Below, one piece after another: positions 53,579-63,061 of a DNA stretch of 64,000 bases (position 1 is its first letter; every line of letters starts with the position of its first letter). Made by a program: the position numbers and the translations under genes. Source of the DNA: Paenibacillus sp. W2I17 (lineage in GTDB: Bacteria > Bacillota > Bacilli > Paenibacillales > Paenibacillaceae); contig NZ_JAUSXM010000001.1 of NCBI RefSeq assembly GCF_030815985.1, positions 5,518,001 through 5,582,000 on the forward strand, in the 5' to 3' direction. The notes below the pieces were generated by a model. The model did no database searches, was not told the origin of the DNA, and saw nothing but the letters and a program-made list of their open reading frames with translations.

Positions 53579-55231
53579 ATGTATAGAAAAATGATGACGG
53601 CATTGCTTGCAATCACGATGTTTGCCGTAACGGCATGTAGTTCGGGGGCCAAGGAAGAACCGGCGAAGGAAGCCGCTGCACCACTTGCTCTGCAAGACGG
53701 GAAGTATGAACCAGCGGTACAGATGAGTTATTTGCGGGCCTGGAATGATGACACGAAGTTTAAGAACGGGGAAACGGCACAGAACAATGTGCATACGAAA
53801 TGGGCCAAGGAACGACTTGGCATCGATCTGACCACACCGTGGGCTGTATCGGTGACCAATGATGCATTTTACACGAAATTACGCTTGTCTCTGTCCGCTA
53901 ACGAAGAACTGCCTGATATTGTCTCCATTCGGGGGGACTACAATCTGGTACGGGAATTAATTGAGTCCGGCAAATTTGCGAATGCAGGCGAGCTGTTTGA
54001 CAAGTATGCTTCGGACACATGGAAACAGGCATCTGAATCGGCACCCGAGGAATGGTATCCGTACATGTATGAGGGCGAGCGTTATGGCATTCCAATCTTC
54101 GATTATGCCTACAACGGCGATTCGGTCATGTTCATTCGGGAAGACTGGCTGAAAAAACTGGGGCTGGAAGAACCAAAAACCATGGATGAACTGGTTACGG
54201 TCATGGATGCTTTTACGAATCAGGACCCCGATGGGAACGGTAAGAAAGATACGTATGGTCTGACCGTGGGCATGAAAAATGCGCTCAATACGTGGATGAC
54301 GGAATCCGGCTGGATCTTCGGCATGTACAACACGATGCCTGGACAGTGGAATGATGCTGGAGACGGCACACTGCAATATGGCTCCATCCAGCCAGGTGTG
54401 AAGGAAGGCCTAGCAACGATGAAAGATTGGTTGTCCAAAGGTTACCTGCCCAAAGAAGCAGGCGTCTATGACGAGATCAAGGCAGCAGAATTGTTCACCG
54501 CAGGTAAAGCAGGCATTATCGTGGGACCACACTGGATGCCAAACTGGCCGATTGATGATGTGAAGAAAAATGTGGACGGTGCCACGTACAAGGCCATTGC
54601 CTTACCTACAGGACCAACAGGTGAGAGCCACCAACATGGTTCTGGTGCGAGCAATGGGGTGTTGCTGATTAACAAAGACATGGCGAACCCGGAGATTTTC
54701 TTCACGTATCAGAATTATCTGTTCGACAACTTCGCCAACCCGGAAGTGGGCAGCGAGTTCGAACATGGCTTCGCGCAAGGATATGACTATGACATCGTGG
54801 ATGGCAAAGTTGTTGGTGAAGCCGAAGTGAAGGACGGCGTATCACCACTCAAATATACAATTACGTATGATGGTGCACGGATTCCAAATCTCATGATGGA
54901 TACGCTGGCGGAACTTGCGAAGGGCAAGGAACCGGAGACTCCTTTTGAGAAAAATACGAAAATTGCCAACAAACCGGAAGTGTTTGTAGCCGCTGAGGTG
55001 GTTGTTGCGAATAAAGATAACGCCATTAAGAATAAGTTCACCGGGGCACCAACCGAGACGATGAAAATGAAGAAGGACGCGATCGACAAGTTGGAGAAAG
55101 ATACGTTCAGCAAGATCATCTATGGTCAGGTAGGCATTGAGGAATTTGATGCGTTTGTAACGAAGTGGAAGTCCATGGGTGGCGAGGATATTACCGCCGA
55201 AGTAAACGAGTGGTATAAGACAGTTAATTAA
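53579..55231 (+). CDS. Extracellular sugar-binding lipoprotein, LplA type
   Basis: A 550-residue solute-binding lipoprotein. The signal peptide ends in lipobox VTAC, with the lipid-carrying Cys near residue 20, then a polar linker and a two-lobe binding domain (TNDAFYTKLRLSLSANEELPDI, NPDGN-like DQDPDGNGKKDTYGLT loop that may bind calcium, and DWLSKGYLPKEAGVYDEI). This size and the calcium-loop phrase are typical of LplA/YtcQ proteins in Paenibacillus. GAGGAGGGG lies upstream. Delivers sugar to the permeases encoded at 47979-49835 and probably informs the YesM-like kinase. Confidence 0.94.
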   Translation: MYRKMMTALLAITMFAVTACSSGAKEEPAKEAAAPLALQDGKYEPAVQMSYLRAWNDDTKFKNGETAQNNVHTKWAKERLGIDLTTPWAVSVTNDAFYTKLRLSLSANEELPDIVSIRGDYNLVRELIESGKFANAGELFDKYASDTWKQASESAPEEWYPYMYEGERYGIPIFDYAYNGDSVMFIREDWLKKLGLEEPKTMDELVTVMDAFTNQDPDGNGKKDTYGLTVGMKNALNTWMTESGWIFGMYNTMPGQWNDAGDGTLQYGSIQPGVKEGLATMKDWLSKGYLPKEAGVYDEIKAAELFTAGKAGIIVGPHWMPNWPIDDVKKNVDGATYKAIALPTGPTGESHQHGSGASNGVLLINKDMANPEIFFTYQNYLFDNFANPEVGSEFEHGFAQGYDYDIVDGKVVGEAEVKDGVSPLKYTITYDGARIPNLMMDTLAELAKGKEPETPFEKNTKIANKPEVFVAAEVVVANKDNAIKNKFTGAPTETMKMKKDAIDKLEKDTFSKIIYGQVGIEEFDAFVTKWKSMGGEDITAEVNEWYKTVN

Positions 55232-55236
55232 TTTAC

Positions 55237-55283
55237 AAAGCAGGGGAGAACTGATGAATTCATCAGTCTACCCTGCTTTTTTG
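55237..55283 (+). terminator. Intrinsic terminator after lplA
   Basis: AAAGCAGGG pairs with CCCTGCTTT around a second palindromic stem, ACTGATGAATTCATCAGT, followed by six T. Confidence 0.9.
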
Positions 55284-55353
55284 TTTCCTATAACGTTTAT
55301 GGAAAAATAGAGCTCTTGGAGTTATAACTATTAATCTATATCGTACAGATCGA

Positions 55354-55596
55354 TTATGACTCGCAGCGCACAAAAGTTACTTGTTTTCCTAAAATCACAT
55401 TTTCCACCTTCCATCCGGCATTCAACCAGGATAGTGCCTGTGTATGATTCATGGAATTATTCACCCACCATTGTTCGCGATTATACGCTGTAGGGGGTAA
55501 CGTAAATCCGAGAATCTCCTCAAGCTCTGCATATGTAAGGGTGATTGAAACTTGATTCAAATAGTTTTCCAAGGGGAAGTATTTGCTGTAGCTCAT
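55354..55596 (-). CDS. DUF7662-like small protein
   Basis: An 80-residue protein starting at the ATG at 55596, with AGGAGG 10 bases upstream; the frame upstream of that has no site. Visible pattern: YFPLENYLNQVSITLTYAEL, EEILGFTLPPTAYNREQWWVN and LSWLNAGWKVENVILGKQVTF. The ILG-LP and WW-N spacing matches small proteins I know as DUF7662, sometimes found in nucleic-acid or nuclease contexts. No function can be given. Divergent from the 55896 cluster by 300 bases that show nothing beyond likely promoters. Confidence 0.68.
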   Translation of the reverse strand: MSYSKYFPLENYLNQVSITLTYAELEEILGFTLPPTAYNREQWWVNNSMNHTQALSWLNAGWKVENVILGKQVTFVRCES

Positions 55597-55895
55597 TCTG
55601 TCAGACCTCCTGAAAAGGAATACAATGATTATACAACGTGGGGATGACGATAGCGAGGGCATACCGAGAGCGTACATAGTTATGAAAAAAAAAGGAATCC
55701 GTAGATCTCTCTTACTAGCAAGCAACCGTGCGTAAGCCTTATTGTTCCGAGTGAGCTTGAGAGAGTAAAATAATAGGTAATATACGAACATCAATACGTA
55801 TTTATAACATAGATGCCTCGGATTGATCCGGGATTTATAGAGGTTCAAGTGTGGTTGATGAACATCATAAGATGCATGGGGAGGCAGGAGATTAG

Positions 55896-57611
55896 ATGAG
55901 TACACTTTATGACCAGGCGATGGAAGAGATGATCACGACGATCCATGAATGGTTTGATGAACAGGAAAAGCGGGATGACTTGGAAAGTGTTGTGAAGCGA
56001 ACCACGCTGCAAATGGGTATTTTTAATGATATTGTACTGGATTACAGACCTGGACGGACCACGGTAGACAGCCTGGATCTGGGTTTGGATGATGATGTGA
56101 AATCAAAGCAGGCAGGAGCCTTTACCGAGGAACAGGTACGTAACGAGATCAGGCCTAAGCTTGTAGAGGTTGTTCAGGGAAGATTGGACAAGCTGGCAGA
56201 TACTCCGTTGATTGACTACCGCTTCACCTTGCGAGGGAAATTTCCAACAACCGAAGGCAAGCTGCAACTGACTTTATTGGAATGGATAAACGAAGAGAAA
56301 AGACAGCTGCTCCTTGAGCGTATTCATACCTATGTAGACAAGAATCTGGAGAACAGTACATATCCAACGAAGCCATTGGAATCCTTCTTTTTGACGAGTC
56401 ATCTGCTCGATCCAAAGCTGTTCCCGGAGTTGGATGTAGCATGGACGATCAGGCAGTATGACCGGATTCAAGAGTTGAATCAGGCGCGTCCGGATGCACT
56501 GGCGGAACATCGTGGTGAGATTACTCGTGCGGTGACGGCATGGGCGGAGAATCAGTTTTTGTCACAGTATTATGATGTACAGTCTTCGCCTTACCGTACC
56601 AATGAATATTCACTTAAGCCCGGAGCAACGCTTCAATCGAACATTGAAACACAGACAGGCCAACATTCGGACGAGCATGGGGAGCAGCAAACATCCGGGA
56701 CTCAACCAATCGATCTGCTGTTATATGCGGCGGTCATGATTCTACGTTTTGAGCCGAGTTATAGCAAACCCAAAGGTGTGACTTTTTTGGAACTCGCGAA
56801 GCAACTCGGTAGCCGTCGTGCAGCACGTATGATGATAGAAGGTAGCGGGACGTATGCGAAGGACGATATTCATGTGAAAACGGAAGAAGTGGAATGCAAA
56901 GCAAATGATGTATTTGCTCTGATGACCATCCACATTCGTAAGGAAGAGCCAAGTGCCTATCAACAGGCACTTACCTTTATCACTCATTTATTGAAACAGG
57001 GCTTTCCGAAAGGTTATAAGATCAAGCTCAAGTCCAGCGTAAAGCAGTATTTGCCGATCAAAGGACTCGCGAAGTCGGATACCCACCGATTCTTTGCCAA
57101 TGCACTGGAGTACCCGGAGCTGCATCCACTCCTGGAAGAGTATGCGCGTGAGGCTATCCAGGAGTTTGAGTTCTACGAGGATGCCGAGGGAGAGAAAAGC
57201 TGTATGCCAGGCAGTTATGCAACCTTTGGGCTGGGGCTCGTGGATGAGCGGTATTTCCCGCTGGTTGAATATTACATGGGCGAAGTGGATGATGAGCATC
57301 AGTTGATTCAGGATAAGTTCATTGCGGCATTTGTAGAACAACAGGGTGTAACGGCTCAAGCCATACCTGCGTTAGTCGCCAGTTTGCGTCGTTCGACCGA
57401 TAGTCTGAAGCTGAAGATTCAGCCCGAGCTGGAGAATGAGGAGATACTCGAACTGTTGGTTAGACAGATTCAAGAACTTGAGCATTTTGAAGCGGAACGT
57501 GTACTCTATCCGATCTTTGGCAAGGTGGAGAAGCTAACAACGCTCGCTCGCAAAGCGGAGGGAAGACGGAAGGAATTATTGCTGGAACTGTTGCAGGCCG
57601 CGGGGAAATAA
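55896..57611 (+). CDS. Uncharacterised DUF6138-like protein
   Basis: A 571-residue, mostly helical and acidic cytosolic protein without signal peptide or membrane segment. Good GGGAGGCAGGAG site and ATG. Recognisable phrases include WFDEQEKRDDLESVVKRTTL at the start, FFLTSHLLDPKLFPELDVAW, FEFYEDAEGEKSCMPGSYA and a C-terminal helical region rich in Glu/Leu. I believe it belongs to DUF6138, known mainly from Bacillales, but this is from memory. Begins a run of three same-strand genes with an FGE-like protein and a membrane protein. Confidence 0.72.
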   Translation: MSTLYDQAMEEMITTIHEWFDEQEKRDDLESVVKRTTLQMGIFNDIVLDYRPGRTTVDSLDLGLDDDVKSKQAGAFTEEQVRNEIRPKLVEVVQGRLDKLADTPLIDYRFTLRGKFPTTEGKLQLTLLEWINEEKRQLLLERIHTYVDKNLENSTYPTKPLESFFLTSHLLDPKLFPELDVAWTIRQYDRIQELNQARPDALAEHRGEITRAVTAWAENQFLSQYYDVQSSPYRTNEYSLKPGATLQSNIETQTGQHSDEHGEQQTSGTQPIDLLLYAAVMILRFEPSYSKPKGVTFLELAKQLGSRRAARMMIEGSGTYAKDDIHVKTEEVECKANDVFALMTIHIRKEEPSAYQQALTFITHLLKQGFPKGYKIKLKSSVKQYLPIKGLAKSDTHRFFANALEYPELHPLLEEYAREAIQEFEFYEDAEGEKSCMPGSYATFGLGLVDERYFPLVEYYMGEVDDEHQLIQDKFIAAFVEQQGVTAQAIPALVASLRRSTDSLKLKIQPELENEEILELLVRQIQELEHFEAERVLYPIFGKVEKLTTLARKAEGRRKELLLELLQAAGK

Positions 57612-57695
57612 AAATGTAAACAAGACAAGTGAGATTGCTGTGTAAGTAAAGCATTTTAGAGAAGTAAAAGTGCATAAGGAAGGGTGGGTGAAGTC

Positions 57696-58748
57696 GTGGA
57701 AGCATTGAGTCGAGACATGTGGCAGGCGTTGAATGCTCAGGACAAAGAGGCATGGATGCGTAAGCTTGTCCGTCCGTTACCAGATGATATGGTATATGAG
57801 GGTCTCGAGACATTTGAACGATTTGGTCAGCGGATGGAGACGGGTGTATTCACGAAGCATGGGCTAAGATTTGTGTTTGTGCCTGGGGATCGGGTAACGC
57901 TCGGCTGGGATCGTTGGCAGCATGGTATGAACGAAGAGACCTCAGCCGACCTGCATGAAACGGTCAGTGAGTATGGTGTGGAGGACGTGGATTCGTTTCT
58001 GGCGAGTCAAATGTCACCTGTAAGAACGGTCAACATTGCGCCGCTGCTTGTTGAATGCGAACTGATCTCACTTGGCTGGATTGAAGTGTCCGAGGAGGAA
58101 GCATTTGCACAGGAAAATCCTGATTTCCCGTCAGCACTGGAGCAGTTTAAGCAATCGGAAATACGTGAATATGAATTGCATCAACAATTTCGTCTGATTC
58201 GCCAAAGTGAGAATGAAGTCCGAATCCTGTGGTTCAACGAAGGAATAGAGTCGGAAGACGTTGTGAGGGAGGAAGCCGCGGCGGGTTTTGGTTTGCTGAC
58301 CGAAGACGAATGGGAGTATATCTATGGCGGCGGTTGTCGCACGTTATTTCCCTGGGGAGACAGCTTCGACTATACGATGAGATTGAAGCACTTTGGTAGT
58401 CTGGAAGGCGTGGATGAGATTGTGGATGAATCGACAGAACCTGCCTCTTCACGGGTGGAAGAAAAGGATGATCGTCCTTATGATCTGGAACTGCCGAATT
58501 TCTTCGGAGTGAAATTTGCCGGTGATCCCTACAAGTATGAGCTTACACTGGATTCGGGTGGAGACGTAATGCCCAAAGGCGGAGACGGCGGTAGCCTGAT
58601 ATGTGGTGGTACAGGGCCGCTGGTTGGTTTCTTGCCTGCTGCTGCGGTCTATTATCGAGACGTTAATGCCAGTGAACTCGACTGGGAGGATTTGATGGAT
58701 GCGATGGTGTATCGCAGGGTTGTTCGTTTGGCTGAACTGGCATTGTAG
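57696..58748 (+). CDS. FGE-sulfatase-like (SUMF1-fold) domain protein
   Basis: A 350-residue protein. The blocks FVFVPGDRVTLGWDR near residue 60 and GFGLLTEDEWEYIYGGG then LFPWGDSFD near residue 205 match the formylglycine-generating-enzyme fold (compare L-P-T-E-x-E-W-E-Y and F-P-W-G-D). The catalytic cysteine pair of true FGE enzymes is not seen near the C-terminus, so a binding rather than oxidase role is likely. I start at the GTG at 57696, preceded by GGGTGGGTGA; the earlier GTG at 57684 lies within that site. Same transcript direction as its neighbours, 85 bases after the DUF6138-like gene. Confidence 0.7.
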   Translation: MEALSRDMWQALNAQDKEAWMRKLVRPLPDDMVYEGLETFERFGQRMETGVFTKHGLRFVFVPGDRVTLGWDRWQHGMNEETSADLHETVSEYGVEDVDSFLASQMSPVRTVNIAPLLVECELISLGWIEVSEEEAFAQENPDFPSALEQFKQSEIREYELHQQFRLIRQSENEVRILWFNEGIESEDVVREEAAAGFGLLTEDEWEYIYGGGCRTLFPWGDSFDYTMRLKHFGSLEGVDEIVDESTEPASSRVEEKDDRPYDLELPNFFGVKFAGDPYKYELTLDSGGDVMPKGGDGGSLICGGTGPLVGFLPAAAVYYRDVNASELDWEDLMDAMVYRRVVRLAELAL

Positions 58749-58783
58749 TCATGACGAAACGAATCTATCAAGGAAGAGTTATA

Positions 58784-59440
58784 ATGGCGAACAATAAACG
58801 TTCAAAACCGTATGATGATTCACCTTATGTTATCTATGCGGTAGATGGTATTCGGCTGAGTGCAGGCATACTTGTCCTGTTTTTTCTTAACGTATTTCTG
58901 CTTATTCCCGTGTTCAGTGTCCCGTTCCAATCGCTGTATGCGTATATTCTCTTGCCACCGCTAGCCTTTATGAATATATGGGCTATTGCCCTGATTGCTG
59001 CCCCACGCAGACTCCAACTGAATTATGTATTGTTCCGAGGCGTATTTGGCATTGTTTGTTCTGTGGGATTTATGGTGATTATACAGAAGTTTGCCTACGG
59101 GACACTTGGTCTGTCGACACCTTGGTACGCCATTGGATCATTTGTGGTATATGGTTTTGCCTTGTTCCAGTACGTGAAGTTTCATTTGCGTAAGCTGAAG
59201 CAGCCCCCTCAGCGTAAAAAAGGGGATAAAAGCACGGGTGTGCCTGTTGCCACAATTACGATGATTACGGGCGGGGCATATCTTCTGGCCAATATTTCAC
59301 TGGCCTTTGTTACACAGCAGACTGTGGCTGTTGTGCTAATGTGTGTATACATTATGCTGGCTTTTGTGGTATTTCATTTTATCATGGACTTGCATCGGTA
59401 TTACTGGCTTCGCCAGGTCATGAATAAGGCAGAGAGTTAA
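58784..59440 (+). CDS. Multi-pass membrane protein of unknown function
   Basis: A 218-residue protein with six hydrophobic helices and a basic loop (LRKLKQPPQRKKGDKS) between helices 4 and 5. I start at the ATG at 58784, with AAGGAAGA 6 bases upstream. The in-frame ATG at 58751 lies 3 bases past the previous stop and has no good site. No family recognised. Probably in one operon with the FGE-like gene (36 bases) and closed by the hairpin at 59499. Confidence 0.72.
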   Translation: MANNKRSKPYDDSPYVIYAVDGIRLSAGILVLFFLNVFLLIPVFSVPFQSLYAYILLPPLAFMNIWAIALIAAPRRLQLNYVLFRGVFGIVCSVGFMVIIQKFAYGTLGLSTPWYAIGSFVVYGFALFQYVKFHLRKLKQPPQRKKGDKSTGVPVATITMITGGAYLLANISLAFVTQQTVAVVLMCVYIMLAFVVFHFIMDLHRYYWLRQVMNKAES

Positions 59441-59498
59441 TTGCAGGATAGGGACAGACGAACAGGAAGAGGTCTTTGTAGCAGAGCTTGAGCATACA

Positions 59499-59565
59499 AA
59501 ACACACATCAAATCAGCCCCAGCTCATGGAGCGGGACCGAAATGATGTGTGTTTATTTTTGTTTA
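59499..59565. terminator. Bidirectional terminator
   Basis: AAACACACATCA (59499-59510) pairs with TGATGTGTGTTT (59543-59554), followed by ATTTTTGTTT. It overlaps the end of the convergent gene at 59563. Confidence 0.85.
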
Positions 59566-60672
59566 TTTCACTTTTTGTACAGATACCGCCATTTGCTCCA
59601 GTTGAGTGTGAGTCAATTGATTATTCGGTGAGCTGATAGTTACATAACGATCATCCAGCTTGAACGTGAGCATATCCGTTTGGTCTGGTGTATACCATTT
59701 GGCTGATACGCCATTAGGCAGTTTTACCGTTTTGCCATCATAGCTGAACGAGTAATCTTTAGGGGATACCGTTACATTCATACGATTAAAAACAAAGTTT
59801 ACACCATCACCGCCTGCACCTACGCTTTTGAACGTATCTCCAGCAACCATATGTTGTGGGGCATAGGCTGTTGTGAACCCGTCAAACTTCGCAAATGCTT
59901 TGCGAATGTTATCCAATTGTTGTTTGCTATAGTTCACATCTGCGAATGCAGTGATCCCTTGATCATTGTTGCTGTTGGCTTTTTGAACAGAGACAGCGAC
60001 TTGTTGCAACTGAGCTTGGCTCAGCTTATGATCCGGGGAGCTAAGGGTAACGTAGCGATCATCCAGTTGGAATGTGAGCATGCCCGTTTGATCTGGTGTG
60101 TACCATTTGGCAATAACACCATTGGACAGTTTCACGTCTTTGCTCGTATAACCGTCCGAATAATCTCTTGGAGACACATCCACTTTCATATGGTTGAAAA
60201 CAAAACTGACGCCGTCGCCACCCGCACCTACACTTTTGAACGTGTCACCTGCGATCATCTGCTGAGGGGCATAAGCGGTCTCGAACCCATCGAATTGTGC
60301 AAAAGCTTTTTGAATCGCCTCTTTTTGTGCTGCGCTGTACGTTACATTCGTCAAAGCTGATGGATTGCTGGTAGCTTGGCCGATAATGACCTGTCCTTTT
60401 TTGCCGTCATAGGATACGGGTACATGCAGTGCATCGGCAAGCGCACGTACAGGCAGATAAGTGGAGTTGTTATAAGTAATTGGCGCAAGTTTGTTGCCAT
60501 TGCCATCCGTTGGTGAGTAAGCCGCGCCATCGACATTAAAGCTGATTCCATGGTTAAGGTATGCAGAGATTTTCTCCAGTTGTGTTCCGGCGAATACGCC
60601 CGTTGCTCCTGTTAAAGTCATGCCCAGTACCATCATCGTTGCTACGGATTTCTTCATGTTTTTTTTCATCAT
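59563..60672 (-). CDS. Secreted protein with CuAO-N-like stalk domain and two repeats
   Basis: About 369 residues. A signal peptide (ATMMVLGMTLTGATGVFA) is followed by a copper-amine-oxidase-N-like stalk domain (GISFNVDGAAYSPTDGNG, then YNNSTYLPVRALADALHVPV and KKGQVIIG), a common wall-associated module in Paenibacillus. Two tandem repeats of about 125 residues follow, sharing FDGF-TAYAPQ, AGDTFKSVGAGGDGV, KWYTPDQT and LDDRYVT. I start at the ATG at 60672, with AAGGAGA upstream. Function of the repeats is unknown. Confidence 0.87.
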   Translation of the reverse strand: MMKKNMKKSVATMMVLGMTLTGATGVFAGTQLEKISAYLNHGISFNVDGAAYSPTDGNGNKLAPITYNNSTYLPVRALADALHVPVSYDGKKGQVIIGQATSNPSALTNVTYSAAQKEAIQKAFAQFDGFETAYAPQQMIAGDTFKSVGAGGDGVSFVFNHMKVDVSPRDYSDGYTSKDVKLSNGVIAKWYTPDQTGMLTFQLDDRYVTLSSPDHKLSQAQLQQVAVSVQKANSNNDQGITAFADVNYSKQQLDNIRKAFAKFDGFTTAYAPQHMVAGDTFKSVGAGGDGVNFVFNRMNVTVSPKDYSFSYDGKTVKLPNGVSAKWYTPDQTDMLTFKLDDRYVTISSPNNQLTHTQLEQMAVSVQKVK

Positions 60673-60872
60673 ATATCTCTCCTTCAAGTTGGGGGTTAGT
60701 TTTGTTTAATGGGCTCGCTGTCCCTTATGGCTTTATATTAAACCCCGAACATATCCAGAATAATTCTGAATTATCTCCAACTTGTAAACATGTGTATATA
60801 TACGGAGAATGTAGAACGAAAACGGAAGCTGCTTGGCGTGTTTGAACGTATTCTTTGCCGAATCGAATAATT

Positions 60873-61079
60873 TCAGTTAAAAAGATAGAGGATTAGTCCG
60901 CCAAAACCAAGTACAATCGCACCAACGTACACATAGGAAAGTTTACTGAGGTTTTGCTTTGTGCGGCGGTCATATTCGGGGTTGCTGGTCTGATTGGCTT
61001 TGGAATTTCCGATGATCATGGTAGCAATACCTCCAAACAAGGCGATACCCACAATTAAAACATAAGGCAACCAGGTCAT
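60873..61079 (-). CDS. Small two-helix membrane protein
   Basis: A 68-residue protein: helix 1 LPYVLIVGIALFGGIATMII, a polar loop (NPEYDRRTKQNLSKL) and helix 2 YVYVGAIVLGFGGLILYLF. GAAGGAGG lies at good spacing before the ATG, which supports it being real. No family recognised; such proteins are common in Bacillales membranes. Single gene. Confidence 0.75.
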   Translation of the reverse strand: MTWLPYVLIVGIALFGGIATMIIGNSKANQTSNPEYDRRTKQNLSKLSYVYVGAIVLGFGGLILYLFN

Positions 61080-61271
61080 GAATGGACCTCCTTCGCGAAT
61101 AATATGATATGTCTTTATTGTACTTCAGGATAACCTTTGATGTAAGCTTTAGTTGAGAAAATAAGGTAAATGAAGTATCTGTCTTACAGTATGTATGTAG
61201 TCTTGGATCGGAAAGATCACTATAATTTTATATTTTTTTAATTCAAAAAAACCTTGATACAACAGGCGTTT

Positions 61272-61305
61272 GCAGCTTTCTTCACTGAAGGCTGCGATTT
61301 TTTTT
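61272..61305 (+). terminator. Terminator-like hairpin in the leader of the 61409 gene
   Basis: GCAGC and TTTC pair with GAAG and GCTGC, followed by GATTTTTTTT. No plus-strand gene lies upstream within the 61080-61408 gap. A TATAAT lies at 61221-61226, so the hairpin sits between a possible promoter and the gene, as an attenuator would. Confidence 0.7.
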
Positions 61306-61408
61306 GCCCACAGAGTGATCCAGAATAGAGAACCCTGCGTTACACCCTATGAAGACGACGACGAGGAAAGAAATTATACACAAAACATAATCGAGGAGTG
61401 AACACGTA

Positions 61409-63036
61409 ATGAAAATGAAGATGAAGAAGTTTATCGCACCTGTACTTAGCTTGACACTGTTGATGCCGGGGATCGCTGGAGCAGCTTCCGCACCACAGAC
61501 ACCAATGACCATGATGAAAGCATCCGTGAACACACCTGCGGCTGACCTGAGAGCAAACCTGGACCACCTGTTGTCCGAGCACTTTGCACTCGCAGTAACG
61601 GCAATGGCCAAAGCATATGACGGAGCAAAAGATGCAGATGCAGCCTACAAAGCACTCGACCAGAATGCACTGGATATGCAACCGGCAATCGCTTCCCTAT
61701 ACGGTGAGGCAGGTGCCAAAGAGTTCGAACGCATCTTCCGTGTCATAACAAATACACAGATGATCTGGTGAAAGCAACCAAAATGGGCAACCAGGCTGGA
61801 ATCAAACAAGCACAGGCAAACATCAACGGTTTCGTGGATGAGTTCTCTACATTCCTGAGCACAGCAACCGAAGGCAAGTTGCCAAAAGCAGCAGCCAAAC
61901 AGGCTCTGCAAGTGCATGAAGATCTCGTGCAAAAAGTATTTGATGAGTATGTAGCTGGAGATTACGCTGATGCATACAAGGCTTACCGTGAAGGTTTCAA
62001 AGAAATGTTCGATGTAAGTAAAGCACTCTCCACGGCGATTACCACACAAATGCCTGAGAAATTTAAGAACACCAAAGCGGATACCAAAGCAGCTGATCTG
62101 AGATCTGCACTCAACCACTTGGCTTCCGAACACTTTGCGCTTTCGGCTCTGCAAATGCAAGAGCAATTTGATGGACGTACAGCCGCTTCCAATGCACTGA
62201 TTACAACTGAAGCTGGAAACACAGCTGACTTCAAAGCAGCAATTGCTTCCGTTTACGGTAACGATGGTGCCAATGCTTTCGAGAAAATTTGGGTAACGAA
62301 CCACGTTAACGCACAAAGCGACTATGTAAAAGCCGTTAAAAACAACGATGCTACTGCTCGTGCAGCAGTAGAGAAACGTATTGCTGGATTCACAACAGAG
62401 TTCGCTACATTCCTGGATTCTGCAACAGCTGGCAATCTGCCAAAAGCAGCAGGACAACAAGCACTGACAACACATGAAAATCAAGTACAAAACGTATTGA
62501 ATCAATATGCAGCAGGTAACTATGATGCTTCGTACACAACAAATCGTGAAGGCTTCAAAGTGATGTTTGGTGTAGGTCAAGCCCTGGGTAACGCGATCGT
62601 GACTCAATTCAATGACAAATTCCAAGAGCCAGCAACACCTGCACCAGCGCCAGAAATGACAACGGTGTGGATGCAACTGAACAGCAAAATGCTGAAAATT
62701 AACGACAAAACAACCAACATGGATACCACACCAGTGCTTTGGAAAAACACAACATACATTCCATTGCGTTTCCTGAGTGAAGGTATTGGTGCAACGGTGA
62801 AATGGGACAAAAAAGCACAACAAGTAACCGTAATGGCTGGCGATGATACCCTTGAATTCTGGGTGAACAACAACGTTATGGAAGTAAACGGCGTGAAGAA
62901 AAATGTGGGTGCAACTGTATTTGTAAACAAAGATGGACGTACGCAAGTACCTCTGCGCTTCATTGCTGAACTTCTGAACTGGGACGTGAAATGGGCACAA
63001 AAAGATGGTTCCATTACGCTGACTAAATCGATGTAA
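61409..63036 (+). pseudogene. Secreted repeat protein with CuAO-N-like stalk domain, frameshifted
   Basis: Two overlapping frames (61409-61771 and 61768-63036) are one gene. The product has a signal peptide (FIAPVLSLTLLMPGIAGAAS), two helical repeats of about 165 residues (each AADLR, LSEHFAL or ASEHFAL, IASLYG or IASVYG, FATFLD-like, REGFK-MF), and a C-terminal copper-amine-oxidase-N-like stalk domain (MLKINDKTTNMDTTPVLW; YIPLRFLSEGIGATVKWD). At 61740-61743 a GTGT replaces an expected GT. Removing one GT gives FERIFRHNKYTDDLVKATKM and a frame of 542 codons. GAGGAGTGA precedes the ATG. Could be phase variation, a real null allele or a sequencing error. Confidence 0.85.
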
Positions 63037-63061
63037 TACAACGTTTGAATAAGATTAAAAC

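Noticed and set aside
55597..55905. N-terminal extension of the DUF7662-like frame
   Set aside because: The extension is upstream of a strong AGGAGG/ATG start and translates to an unpatterned, promoter-region-like sequence that overlaps the divergent gene.
61645..63000. A 451-codon open frame antisense to the secreted repeat protein
   Set aside because: It mirrors the Ala/Lys-rich repeat coding frame, gives a Cys/Phe/Ser-rich product without any domain, and has no ribosome binding site. The plus-strand gene is supported by signal peptide, repeats and stalk domain.
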